A stretch of DNA of 64,000 nt from Antilocapra americana (lineage: Eukaryota; Chordata; Mammalia; Artiodactyla; Antilocapridae), in NCBI GenBank assembly GCA_007570785.1, contig ML660211.1, forward strand, positions 4,781,177-4,845,176, read 5' to 3'. A program made the translations under genes and the position numbers. Numbering within the stretch: the stretch's first letter is position 1; the number at the start of each line of letters is the position of its first letter. The notes under the pieces were generated by a model. It did no database searches, had not been told where the DNA came from, and saw only the letters and a list, made by a program, of their open reading frames with translations. Below, piece by piece: positions 36,871-48,772 of the stretch.

Positions 36871-38104
36871 GTGGGATGATGGGTTGTTGTTGTTGTTTTT
36901 TGCAGTCAGAAAAATCTTTATCTTATACAGAGGTAGAGGACCATCTCTATGTTAGTTTCAATATGTGATACTAAACATAGGGAAATACCATGTAAATATG
37001 TGCTGCGCTTTTTTTTTTCCTGTTTCATTTGTATCTATATATACCCCGGACTGGTTATGAACAGCACAGCACTATATGCCTATTTAAATTTTTTGTTAAT
37101 CTCTAAAACCCCTGGGAAATTCTAAATGAAAACTATGTATTGTACTTTATAAGGATATACTTCAATTTCATACTCAGGTAGAGTTACTTTTATTCTTAGC
37201 TTGAAGTCATTGTAACTTGATGAAGAGACATACAGGAGCAGAAATTAGCTCCCCTGGGAAGATTTTCTATTTTTAATTAGAGATTTTAGTAACTGAAATA
37301 TAAAAAAAAAAAAAAAACTGTCAGGACTGTTTGAAACTACTTTCCATCTTTGTTTTCTAAGGGCACTACTGGTGCTTTTTGTTTATTGTGTTTGGAGGAG
37401 TGAATATGTTTCCCACGTTAGTGTGTGCTTTTAATTAAAAAGTTAAGTGAATCATCTTGATTCACATATATATGATATGTCTTAAGATGTTTCTGAATTC
37501 AGTTTGTAGATGAAGTGTTCTCTCTGTTAGGCTCAGAAGACACCAATGATGTAGATTAAGACAAATTCTTATCCACAAATAATTCATAGTCACTGGTGAG
37601 AACAGACATAAAAACAGACAATACTGCAGCTTGCCCAGTGAAGGCATGGGACTGCTATTAATGTTATAAGAGACATATCTAAGGAGAAGCACTGGGTAGA
37701 GGTTGATCATGAAGCCTTCTTAGAAGAGTTTAATTTTGAAGTAGGTAAAATTTTAGCTGAGTGAGAATGGGGGAGGCTTTCACAGCAGAGGAACACCAGG
37801 AAGGAGACAACATTCTATTTACGAGATCATTTTAATTTCCTCACCTATTTAAATATAAATAACACCTATGTCATAAATGTTGTGAAATTAAACTGAAATA
37901 TAAATGTAAAACACTATGCTTAACAAGTACTAGGCACTTAAGAAATGTGTACTATTTTTCTTTTTATACTTAATTGTATTTCAGGAAATTAATGGAAGAA
38001 ATGTTCTTTTAAGTAAAATTGTGCTGTTTAGGTAACCCCCCTGTTAACATAAATTGGATTACTCTTTCTCCATATATATATATATATATATATGAAAGAA
38101 AAGT
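36871..38104. other. Unique DNA, MIR-like relic, short TA run
   Basis: About 37828-37950 resembles a MIR end (tcacctatttaaatataaat, aacaagtactaggcact). (TA) run at 38073-38094. Otherwise nothing. Confidence 0.45.
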
Positions 38105-38321
38105 GAAAATGTTAGTTGCTCAATCGTGTCCAACTCTTTGCAACCCCATGCACTGTAGCCCACCAGGCTCTTCTGTCCATGGAATTTTACAAGTAAGAAT
38201 ACTGGAGTGAGTTGCCATTTCCTGATCTTGTAAGATTCCTAGGGAATCTTCCTAGGAATCGAACCCAGGTCTCCTGCATTGTTGGCAGATTGTTTACCAT
38301 TTGAGCAATGAGGGAAGCCCC
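38105..38321 (-). mobile_element. Bov-tA SINE
   Basis: Reverse complement of Bov-tA, gttagttgctcaatcgtgtc to caatgagggaagccc, with a local rearrangement in the middle (tgatcttgtaagattcctag) where the consensus has the ccaggggatcttcc region. Confidence 0.92.
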
Positions 38322-38434
38322 CATTTATATATGTGTATGTGTGTATGTAGTGTGTTCCAAAAAGAATTAAATTCTTAACTCAAGGAATTGATGAACCACC
38401 CACCAAGTTAATTCTCTCACATAAAAATGTTTAT

Positions 38435-38645
38435 ATGATATGCAAATGAGCTTATTTACAAAACAAAACAGTGGACATAGAAAACAAAGCTGTGGTTACC
38501 AAAGGGAAAAGAAAAGGGAGCTTTGGATAAACAGATACAAACTACTATATACAATATAAATGAAAGAAAAACACAAGAACTTACTGTACAGCACATGGAA
38601 CTATACCCAATATTTTATAATGACCTGTAAGGGTAAATAATCTGA

Positions 38646-38685
<40 letters not shown>

Positions 38686-38805
38686 TTATATAACTTTTTT
38701 GTTTTATATATGTGTAAAACAATATTATATATATATATATATAGAGAGAGAGCTGGATTACTTTGCTGTACAACTAAAGCTAACATAATTTTGTAAATCA
38801 ACCAT
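38435..38805 (+). mobile_element. Old L1 3' end with expanded TA microsatellites
   Basis: Sense L1 end: aaacaaagctgtggttacca, gtacagcacatggaactata, atcaaccatga-side end after ctttgctgtacaactaaagc. TA runs at about 38650-38680 and 38728-38744 have grown inside it. Confidence 0.85.
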
Positions 38806-38807
38806 GA

Positions 38808-39013
38808 AGAAGTGAAGTTGCTCAGTCATGTCTGACTCTTTGTGACCCCATGAACTGTAGCCTATCAGGCTCTTCGGTCCATGGGATTTTCCAGGCAAGA
38901 GTACTGGAGTGGGTTGCCATTTCCTTCTCCAGGGGATCTTCCTGACCCAGGGATCACACCCAGGTCTCCCACATTGTAGGCAGACACTTTTACCTCTGAG
39001 CCACCATGGAAGT
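38808..39013 (-). mobile_element. Bov-tA SINE
   Basis: Reverse complement of Bov-tA inserted at the end of the L1: gaagttgctcagtcatgtct to gagccaccatggaagtc. Confidence 0.94.
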
Positions 39014-39096
39014 CAACTATATATACAATTAAATTACAAAAAGTTTATATGAGAATGAAATTCTCAGACTCCAGTTTGCCCAAAACTTGCTTGTGT

Positions 39097-39520
39097 GAGT
39101 CTCCTTGGTAGCTCAGTTGGTAAAGAATCTGCCTGCATTGCAGGAGACCCTGTTGGATTCGTGAGTCAGAAAGGGATAGGCTACACTCCAGAATTCTTGG
39201 GTTTCCCTTGTGGCTCAATTGGTAAAGAATCTACCTGCAATGTGGGAGACCTGGTTGGATCCCTAGGTTGGGAAGATCTGATTCCCTGGAGAAGGGAAAG
39301 GCTACCCACTCCAGTATTCTTGGGTTTCCCTTGAGGCTCAGTTGGTAAAGAGTCCACCTGCAATGTAGGAGACCGGGGTTGGATCCCTAGGTTGGAAAGA
39401 TCTGATTCCCTGGAGAAGGGAAAGGCTACCCATTCCAGTATCCTTGCCTGGAGAATTCCCATGGACTAGGTAGTCTGTAGGGTCACAAAGAGTTGGACAC
39501 GACTAAGCAACTTTCACTTT
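39097..39520 (+). mobile_element. Bov-tA SINE with three tandem heads
   Basis: Three tRNA-like heads start at about 39097, 39199 and 39322, each with a box-A-like ggctca(a/g)ttggtaaag and a B-box-like ggttgga segment. Only the third runs on into the usual tail ending near gacacgactaagcaacttt. Heads two and three share a distinctive gatctgattccctggag segment and a spacing of 123 bp, so one looks like a local duplicate of the other. Confidence 0.93.
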
Positions 39521-41740
39521 TACTTTGCTTGTGTTTATGATAATGCAAACTTCTAGACTCTGAGAAGTCTGATGTTGCAGGCCTCATCCCCAACTTGGAA
39601 ATATGAATTCTTATTAAATACCTCAGGGAATTCTGGTGCAGATGTTCAGGGGGCAATACTTTGAAAAATACTCACACTAAATGGATTTTGTCTCATTTTA
39701 GCCCAATGTACTGCATCCATCTGAAAAGTGAACCATCATATATTTAGCATAGAGTGTTTCATGAATGACATTCAATACAATAATAGGCTATAAACTAGAC
39801 TTTCTTGATTCACTTGATTCAAACTTGAAGAATGTGCATTTATAATTTTTTTCAGCATGATATTTAATATCTGAGACATAGTCACCTGTAAGAAGAAAAC
39901 CCCCTGCTAAATATAAATTGGGTTATATTTTCTGCTGTCCATAACTTTCCATCATCACTTCTATTAATTCAGATTTCCACATAGGCTATACTGAAACTGT
40001 CTACACCCTGTTAGTCAGTTGTGGATATCAATGAAGTTTTAAAACTAATAGTTTGTCACCTTCATAAAGATACATGAGCCTTCACCCTATTCATCTCTAA
40101 AGGAATTATACAGTCTCTTTGTACTCAAGGGCATGAACTATTGTTAATGGTTAAGTGGAATGTTAATTATATGAAAATTTGTCCTCTAAAACTGTATTGT
40201 GCATCACTGAGAAAAATAACATGGTTCTTAAATTGTTTTGAATTTATGTGATTTTTTAAAATTGCAGTTTGATTGATTGGGATCCTTCAAAATTAACTCA
40301 ATTTCTATTTTTTGTAGCTTAAAAAATGCTTCCTTTAACATATGTTCAAGGTAAGTTTATTTAATGAAAATAAAATCCACACTGAACAGGATATTAATCC
40401 AATGGTAGAGTATCATATCAGCAAAACATGATAGATTCATATATTCATTTTCTTTTCTTAGATAAAGATTGTAAAAATCATCTCATACATAAAAATAATG
40501 ATTCAGAAAAAAGGGTTAATTCATATATTATTGTGCAAAGATTAAAATATTATTTACCTTTTCTTTTTCATGAGACAGTTTTCCTAGTATATTGTAGAGA
40601 AAATCTTAATAATTAAATTCACTTAATTAAATTACTCCCAAAGATAATTAATTGTAGTTTTAATTCAATCTCTATATTTAAACTCCACATGGGGGTTCAG
40701 TTCTGTCCCAAACTTTCTGACTCAGGGAATACCAAATTTAGGTTATAGTTGTATCAGAGAGTTTCACTGTATTCTCAGTGTAGAAAGAATTGGGATATGA
40801 CATGAGGGAAGCAAAAAGTCCAGGACTTATTTTTTCTAGCCTAGGATGTGGAGGTTATTAATAATTAAGCATGAAGTGGGTAAAATAAGTAAAATGCCTG
40901 AGTAAAAATGTATGGGGAGGCGGTGAGAGAAAGGATTCATAGTATTGATAATTATGGAAAGATCGAGAACAGCAGCCACAGCGATACACTCCACTGGCAA
41001 TTGGAGGAGGCTGTGCGCTATCCGAAATCACTTGTATATGGACAATTTCAACATGACATGGGTGGCCTGTTGACAGTAGAATAGGTTTAGGCGGGTGAGA
41101 CTGGAGTGTGTTTTTAGATGTCCATGGCTTGCAAGTGGTTATATAAGGGGCCATAAGTACCTGTTATGGTAAGGGACTGCAGACAAATGGGAAGAGGATG
41201 GCAGGAGCTCAGAATCAAATGAAAAGGCCAAAGTGGACCTAAAGCATTGAGTCTAGAAACTCGTTTCTCCAGTGAGAAGTCATAAGATGAACTGAACTTT
41301 AGTTCACAGTGACAAGCACATCAGCCTCTGCATATTGAACCCATGTTCAACCTCCACCTCCCTGTGGTTACAAAGTCACACATTTCCTTTGTGTTGCAGA
41401 AGGTTTGGAAAAAGGAATGTCAAAGCTTTATGCCTACAGAGTCAGGACATATACCACAGGGAAGCCCAAGAATGCTGGAGAGGGTAGCCTCTCCTCTATG
41501 GAGGATCCTGCATTGCAGCCAATTCTTTACCAGCTGAGTAAAGCATACCTAAAGGGATGTGTTTAAATATTAAAAGGGACTGACTTCACATAATTTTAGT
41601 TTACATTTTCCTCCCTACTCATACCCTCTTCCCCATATCGAGCTTGGCAGATGGGGACAGTTAAGAACACATGCTCTATTAGAAATGAATATAGACATTA
41701 ATTAGCCTTTCTCTCTCTCTCTCCTCAAACACACATACAC
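39521..41740. other. Mostly unique DNA with weak repeat traces
   Basis: About 39560-39680 resembles MER5A (ggaattctggtgcagatg). About 41460-41545 holds a scrambled Bov-tA-like piece (aagaatgctggagagggtag, ttctttaccagctgag). The stretch 40900-41250 is less AT-rich and unassigned. No gene recognised. Confidence 0.45.
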
Positions 41741-41968
41741 AATTGACCCTTGAAAAAAGAGGTTAGGGGCACTTAGATTCTCTGCACAATTGGAAACCTG
41801 TGTATAGCTTGTAGTTGGCCTTCCATATACTGGTACCTCATATCTGAGGTTCTGCATCCATAGCTTCAACCAACCCAGGATTGTGTAGTGCTGTATTATC
41901 TACTATTGAAGAAAATTCATGTATAAGTTGGACCCAGCCAGTTCAAGCTCATATTGTTCAAGGGTTAA
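41741..41968 (+). mobile_element. Tigger/mariner-type MITE relic
   Basis: Ends caattgacccttgaa and ttgttcaagggttaaatg form imperfect inverted repeats sharing CCCTTGAA. The inside has ttggccttccatatactgg and tctgcatccatagcttcaacc, typical of Tigger-related sequences. Exact family not assigned. Confidence 0.6.
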
Positions 41969-42268
41969 ATGTATATGTATGTGTTTATATATATATACAC
42001 ATATATACACATATATACACATATGTGTGTATTCATTTACCTACTCCTGTGTTTGCCACTCTTATGCAAGTATTCTTAATGTTATAGTCTAGTATTCTTG
42101 AAATTATAACATAAAAAATGGAATGCAAATCATTGAGAAAGTCATTAGATTTAGTTGGAGAGTTTCCATAATTGATAATTGGTAACATCTTGCTCTAGGG
42201 GCAAAGACTGAATTTGAATGAAAGTAATTTTGTAACCAAATCTTGAGTTATCAATAACAGTAGTGAGT
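41969..42268. repeat. (TA)/(CA) microsatellite and unique DNA
   Basis: Microsatellite at about 41970-42030, nothing recognised in the rest. Confidence 0.7.
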
Positions 42269-43385
42269 TGTTGTTGTTCATTAGTCAGTCATTGGTGTCT
42301 GACTATTTGTGACCCCATAGTCTTCAGCATGCTAGGCTTCCCTATCCATCACCAACTCCCCGAGTTTGCTCAAAACTCACGTCCATTGAGTTGATGATGC
42401 TATCCAACCGTGTAGTCCTCTGTCACCCCTTCTCCTCCTGCCTTCTATCTTTCCCAGCATCAGGGTCTTTTCAAATGAGTCAGCATTAGGAGGCCAGTTA
42501 TTGGAGCTTCATCTTCAGCATCAGTCCTTATGAAGAATATTCAGGGTTGGTTTTCTTTAGGATGGACTGGTTTCATCTCCTTGCAGTCTGAGAGACTCTC
42601 AAGAGTCTTCTCCAACACCACAGTTTAAAAGCATCAACTCTCTGGTGCTCAGCTTTCTTTATAGTTCAACTCTCACATCTATACATGACCACTAGAAAAA
42701 CCATAGCTTTGACTAGATGGACCTTTGTTGGCAAAGTAATGTCTCTGCTTTTTAATATGCTGTTTAGGTTGGTCTTAGCTTTTCTTACAAGGAGCAAGTG
42801 TTTTTTAATTTCATGGCTGCAGTGAAATTTCAAATCTGCAGTGATTTTGGAGCTCAAAAAAATAAAGCCTGTCACTGTTTCCATTGTTTCCCCATCTGTT
42901 TGATTGAAGTGATGGGACTGGATGCCCTGATCTTAGTATTTGGAATGTTGAGGTTTTTTTTTTTTCCTCTTTAGTGATTCATTTTTTTAATTAATTATTT
43001 TTTTTACTTTACAATATTGTGTTGGTTTTGCCTTACATTGACATGAATCCACCATGAGTGTACATTTGTTCCCTATCCAGAAGCCCCCTCCCATCTCCCT
43101 TCCCATCCCATCCCTCTGGGTCATCCCAGTGCACCAGCCCTGAGCATCCTGTATCATGCACTGAACCTGGACTAGTGATTTGTTTCACATATGATAATTT
43201 ACATGTTTCAATGTCATGTTGAGTTTTAAGCCAGATTTTCACTGTCCTCTTTCATCTTCATTAAGATGCTCTTTAGTTCCTCTTTGCTTTCTGCCGTAAG
43301 GGTGGTGTCATTTGCATATCTGAGGTTATTGATATTTCTCTTGGCAATCTTGATTCCAGCTTGTGCTTTATCCAGCAGTGGTTTG
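42269..43385 (-). mobile_element. BovB 3' region split by an L1 3' end
   Basis: Antisense BovB at 42269-42952 and, after the L1 insertion, 43217-43385 (gttgagttttaagccagatt to tccagcttgtgctttatcc). Minus residues include LNSILKSRDITLPTKVHLVKAM and NNLRYANDTTLTAESKEELKS. In the latter the RT box YADD reads YAND. Confidence 0.92.
42953..43216 (-). mobile_element. L1 3' end nested in BovB
   Basis: Antisense young-type L1 terminus with poly-T at the left, gttggttttgccttacattgac, C-rich tract near 43080-43115, ending at catgtttcaatgtcat. A short repeat, tgttgag, marks both junctions. Confidence 0.88.
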
Positions 43386-43453
43386 GTTACTTGTAATATA
43401 CCAGGAAAACTGGATAAGCTGTTTAATAGTTTTAATAAAAAATTGAATTGTGT

Positions 43454-43672
43454 CAAAACATAGTTAGAAAGTGAAAGTTGCTCAGCTGTGTCCGACTCTT
43501 TGCAGCCTCATGGACTATAAAGTCCATGGAATTCTCCAGGCCAGAATACTGGAGTGGGTAGCCTTTCCCTTCTCCAGGAAATCTTCCCAGCCCAGAGATC
43601 GAACCTAGGTCTCCCTCATTGCAGGTGGATTCTTTACCAGCTGAGCCACAAGGGAAGCCCAAAACATAGCTA
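43454..43672 (-). mobile_element. Bov-tA SINE with 13-bp imperfect duplication
   Basis: Body about 43467-43659. Flanks caaaacatagtta and caaaacatagcta differ at one base. Confidence 0.94.
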
Positions 43673-46238
43673 AATGAAAGATATTTTTCTAAAGTTAAAA
43701 TCATGGTTTCTCCTCTTACTAGTGTTTAATAACTTTGTTATGCAATTGGAATTCAAAATATTACACAGAGATAAGGTCACATCTCCTTTTACTTTGTTCT
43801 CTGTTATTGCTTAGTAAATCCATGTATTTAGAGGAGAAATTAAATATATGATTTTGGTCTATTTTTACATATGGTAGCATACAAAAATTTTTGACAAAAT
43901 GATAAGAAAAATAAATAAATGCCTGAGTACAAGTCTTTGATATACAAGATTACCACAAATATTGTAATATGCTTTGATTTTACAAGAAGTTTTCCATTAA
44001 ATAAACTATGTATGAGAATTCCTTAGTGATTTTACTAAATCTCCATTCTAAACATAACACATTCTAAACATGCTACAAAAGCCATCTCTTTGAAATGGTA
44101 CAACTTTTTATAAATTCAGGAGTCTTTCCCTTTTCAGGTTGTAACCTATTTTTCAAGGATAGGTTGTATATTACCTTTTCCACTTAATCCTATGATTTAG
44201 GTGGACATTCATAGGGTATATTTTATAAATATGTAAACTTTTTGTTTAAAAAATATTTAAATAAACACAGTTTGCATGAAAACATTAAAATGAGCGTTAA
44301 TATTGAACACAGAATACATTTGACAAAAGAACTGTGAATAGCAAAATACAGTTTATTCTTGCCTTTAATTAAATTGTGTTTTCTAAACTTTGGTGCTATA
44401 TTTTACTTTTAATATCTAAGACTTATAATATTTTAACTGCTTGATTTAAGAGAATAATAGAACCCTTGAGATCCTTATTTGAAATATGTTGATTAAAGGA
44501 ACTAGTACAGTTTGTAATGATATAATTTTAGATATTTTCCTTTTTTGGCTTATGCATATGAATGTTCTCTATAGAAAGGGAAATTCATAATTAGAAAAAG
44601 AGTACAAGGAATCCATTGACAGCTGAAATCAGTGTTATTGGAAATAATGACAATTTAATTGTACTACTCTGTTTAATAATTCCATTTTTATTAAAAAGGA
44701 AATTACATTTTACTCTGAGAACTCATTAAATGCTCCATAATAATAAGATTAAATAATCATAAGTAAAGAATGAGGGGAATGTTACAGCAGTGAAAGACTT
44801 GACATTTTAAAATCATTTGTGTGTTCTCTGGTTTGTTTCTTTGAATTGAGCTTAAAACTAATTATGATGAGCAATTTACCTAGCATACTTCACTTACCTA
44901 ACTGATAAGAAATTCAAAATACAACAGAATTGATGTTAAATATTTTGTTTGGATTAAAATTGAGTTTAAAAGAATGAAAGACTTGCTGTTCAATAATTTT
45001 TCAAGCAAAATAGTAGTTTTAATGCAGGGGGAAATTTCAAAATAAAATACTTAAACTGTGTTTCATCAACTTATTCCTTTTTCTTTTGGCTTAGCTTTAG
45101 GGCATGTGGATACATTACACATTTCTTAAAAATGAAATTCTGCAGTAAGTGAACAAAAGTAGCCATAATATCCATTTTAGCATAATCAAATCCAAATCTT
45201 AGCAACCATTTTCAGTGCAATACAAGGTTTTCCTGCATGCTTTTAAAATTTAGTAGTTATGAGATGTGAGCTACATATAAGAAAATTAATCTAAAATATA
45301 TTTTGAACTCCTTTTTAAGTAAATGATTTTACTAGATAATTAGAAGGGAGTGCAAAAGAGTATGATTTTATATATCAAAAGTTTTCTAATGTTGGTTGCT
45401 ATATTAAGAATATATATATATATATATGTATGTATTTTAAGAACCTGTGGCTTTCCTTGTATTGTCTTTATTGCAGAAATGGATTCCATGTCTACTTCGT
45501 ATCATAAGTTCTCTTCAAGTATATGTTGAAAAGTACATCGATATGCCAACTTCCTGCTTATTAATATGTGGTGCTATGTCTTTCATGTCCCCCCTCCCAC
45601 AAAGGGCATTCTTTCCTATCAGAGGTGATCTCACCATAATGTCTCTCTTTGAAGTGCAACCAAAGGCCATTATCAATCAGTAAATTAATTTGGTATAAGT
45701 AATACCTGATTGTTATCCTGATCTAAGAGAATTCTGTAATCATCCTAGGCAAACTCATTGGTCCTTTAGCACACACAAAACTACATACATATATATATAT
45801 GCACAATACATATGCATTGTATATATATTACATATGTATTGCATATATATACACATATGTATCTATATATGTATATACACACATGTGTATATATAATATA
45901 TATACACACAAATGCATGCATACATATGCAAACATATAAATATGTTTCACATATTTAAATGCATATATAATGTTTTTCAGAATCTCACAGGTAATGTTCA
46001 AGTGCACATTACAATAACGGCAACACAGGAATCGTGTATTAGATGCAAAATTCTCCTGATACTATTTTTAAATGGGTTTCATATATTGAAAGTGTTTTTG
46101 AGATCCCTGACAAAACACTACTTATATGGATAACTTTTAATTCAAACATGATTTATTCCCAACCTTGTGGTTTCAGCTTGATCATAACTACATGGAAAAC
46201 ACAATAAATATGAACATAAAAAGAGTGAGTGAAGTGAG
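43673..46238. other. Repeat-poor unique AT-rich DNA with microsatellites
   Basis: (TA) run at 45411-45428 and a long TA/CA/TG-rich patch at 45789-45925. The 78-codon open stretch 45447-45683 has no recognisable homology and is not called. Confidence 0.55.
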
Positions 46239-46355
46239 TGAAGTCACTCAGTCATGTCTGACTCTGCAATCCCATGACCCTAGCCTGCCAGACTCCTCTG
46301 TCCATAGAATTTTCCAGGCAAGAATACTGGAGTGGGTTGCAATTTCCTTCTTCAA
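46239..46355 (-). mobile_element. Bov-tA SINE, head missing
   Basis: Reverse complement of the Bov-tA tail half, agtcactcagtcatgtctga to ggttgcaatttccttcttc. The tRNA-like part is absent. Confidence 0.9.
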
Positions 46356-46589
46356 AAGAAAAGACAGAAAGTATGAATATAGAAAGAAGCTCAACATAAT
46401 TAAATCATTTCCTTACATAAACAGCATTTCTAAGACTTTACCAGCAATAATTCACACAATTTAGGTTAAAGGCAGTCTTAAATTTTTTTCCTGATGCCCA
46501 AATTGTTAATACTTTACTTTTACTTTATTTTATTTGCATTGCGAGTAGAAGTGTATTGTTTTATAGTGAACCCAGGGATTTATAGTATG

Positions 46590-47464
46590 GTATTGTCACC
46601 AGAGTATATGTAGAGTACATCATGAGAAACGCTAGGCTGGAAGAAGCACAAGCAGGAATCAAGACTGCTGGGAAAAATCTCAGTAACCTCAGATATGCCA
46701 CCTTTATGGCAGAAAGTGAAGAGGAACTAAAGAGCCTCTTGATGAAAGTGAAAGAGGAGAGTGAAAAAGTTGGCTTAAAACTCAACATTCAGAAAACTAA
46801 GATCATGGCATCCTGTCCCATCACTTCATGGCAGATAGATGGGGAAACAGTGGAAATAGTGAGAGATTTTATTTTGGGGGCTCCAAAATCACTGCAGATG
46901 GTAACTGCACCCATGAAATTAAAAGACATTCCTTGGAAGGAAAGTTGCGACCAACCCAGACAGCATATTAAAAAGCAGAGACATTATTTTGCTGACAAAA
47001 GTCCATCTAGTCAAGGCTATGTTTTTTTCCAGTAGTCATGTATGGATATGAGGGTTGGACTATAAAGGAAGCTGAGCGCTGAAGAATAGATGCTTTTGTA
47101 CTGTGGTGCTGGAGAGGTATCTTGGAGCGTCCCTTGGATTGCAAGGAGATCCAACCAGTCCATCCTAAAGGAAATCAGTCTTGGGTATTCATTGGAAGGT
47201 CTGATGTTGAAGCTGAAACTCCAATACTTTGGCCACCTGATGCTAAGAGCTGACTCGTTGGAAAAGACTCTGATGCTGGGAAGGATTGGGGGCAGGAGGA
47301 GAAAGGGCCGACAGAGGATGAGATGGTTGGATGGCATCACTGACTCAGTGGACATGAGTTTGGGTGAGCTCTGGGAGTTGGTGTTGGACAGGGAGGCCTC
47401 TTGTGCTGCAGCTCTTGGGGTCACAAAGAGTCGGACATGACTGAGTGACTGAACTGAACTGACT
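46590..47464 (+). mobile_element. BovB 3' end, 5'-truncated
   Basis: Sense BovB from the RT C-terminal part (EEAQAGIKTAGKN, LNIQKTKIMASCPITSWQID) to the 3' end gactgaactgaactgac. The YADD box is deleted (NLRYATFMAES). Frame is broken after about 46860. Confidence 0.94.
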
Positions 47465-48772
47465 GGCACCAGGTATGGGTCTGTTGGGAATGAAGATTTT
47501 AATTTTTCACTCTTACCCTTTCTGAAAATATATAAAAAATGTGAAAATGGAAAAGAAATGTGAACTGTATAGGGTAGGGATATCTTACTTTTCCTTTAAG
47601 GAAATTTTTATATTAGGAAGGATCAAAGGTGAAATTTCCAGATAATCTTTGTAAATTTGTGCTATTCTCATCTACACTGGGGTATCATGTATCATGGGAA
47701 AGAAATGCAGATTGCTTGGGAATTCCAGTTACACCACATTTGAACTGGATAACCATTTAGTCAAGTTATGTTGCTTTTCTTATCCTTAGTTTTTATCCAT
47801 TAATAAATCAGGAATAATAATATCTACTTCACAGATTTGTTGCAAGAATTAAATGGCATGAACTCTGCATATACCACTTAGTTTCCATTTCATAGTAAAG
47901 GAACAGAAAATTTTAGATGATCTTATTGTATTTATCTATATTATTGCCATTATTAGAGCTGTACTAGTCCAGCTCAGCAAGATTTATTAAGAGTTTTATT
48001 ACCATAATCTCATATTTATTGTATGTGAGTATGCAGATGCAATATAATGTTAAAGCACTTTTAAAGAGGAGTATTAATAATTTGCACCAAAACATTTTTA
48101 AGTTAATCTCCAGAAAGCCTTTCTAATTACAGAGTTTAGGGTGTTTGACCAATCTAATCCCTCGTTCCATTTTAAACTTCATAACATATGCTGTGCTAAC
48201 CAAGTAAAATTGCAATGCAGCAGAGATTAGGGTTATGAACACATTACCATTCCCTGTAAAATATTGCAGAACTGAAGCGAATGGCTTCTGAAAACTAATT
48301 AGTATTGTCTGTCCTCCTCCAGGTATTAAGTGTAAAGTGATAAAGTTAACTGTCTTCAGTGCTTAAAGAAGTGATGAAGACAGGCATGTGTGATCTTTCT
48401 CATTGACCCTAATAATCTGGCAAAACAGATTCAATCTAACTTACAGTGTGGTTACAACTCAATCATTTCCTACCTGGAGATCACCAGGGGAAACCTTAAT
48501 TCTTGGAGAAAAAGAGAATGAAAAGAACATTTCTATATCTTACACTCCATAAAAATCCTGTAAGGATTTGAAAGCTTCAATTGGATCTTTTCAAGTTTCT
48601 ATTTAAAAAGATCTATTTTAAAATCTGTTGGTTTCTATGAATATATTTTTTCTTTTCTAATAATTCATCAAAGACTAGATACCTATCATGGTGACAAGTT
48701 GCTATTGTAGTACTGTTGGCATAATATAAATGCTCTTTATAATTCAAATGCTAATCATGGTGAGTTTTTAGT
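47465..48772. other. Unique DNA with a MIR relic
   Basis: About 47690-47890 reads as MIR (accatttagtcaagttatg, ttgttgcaagaattaaatgg). The stretch 48090-48480 is repeat-free with several TAATTA-type motifs. No gene recognised. Confidence 0.5.

Noticed and set aside
39097..39520. Tandem repeat array that could suggest CRISPR
   Set aside because: Units are 100-123 bp Bov-tA heads with no short-repeat/spacer structure, in a ruminant genome.
45447..45683. 78-codon open stretch in unique DNA
   Set aside because: No domain, no homology I recognise, and a length expected by chance. No splice or promoter context.
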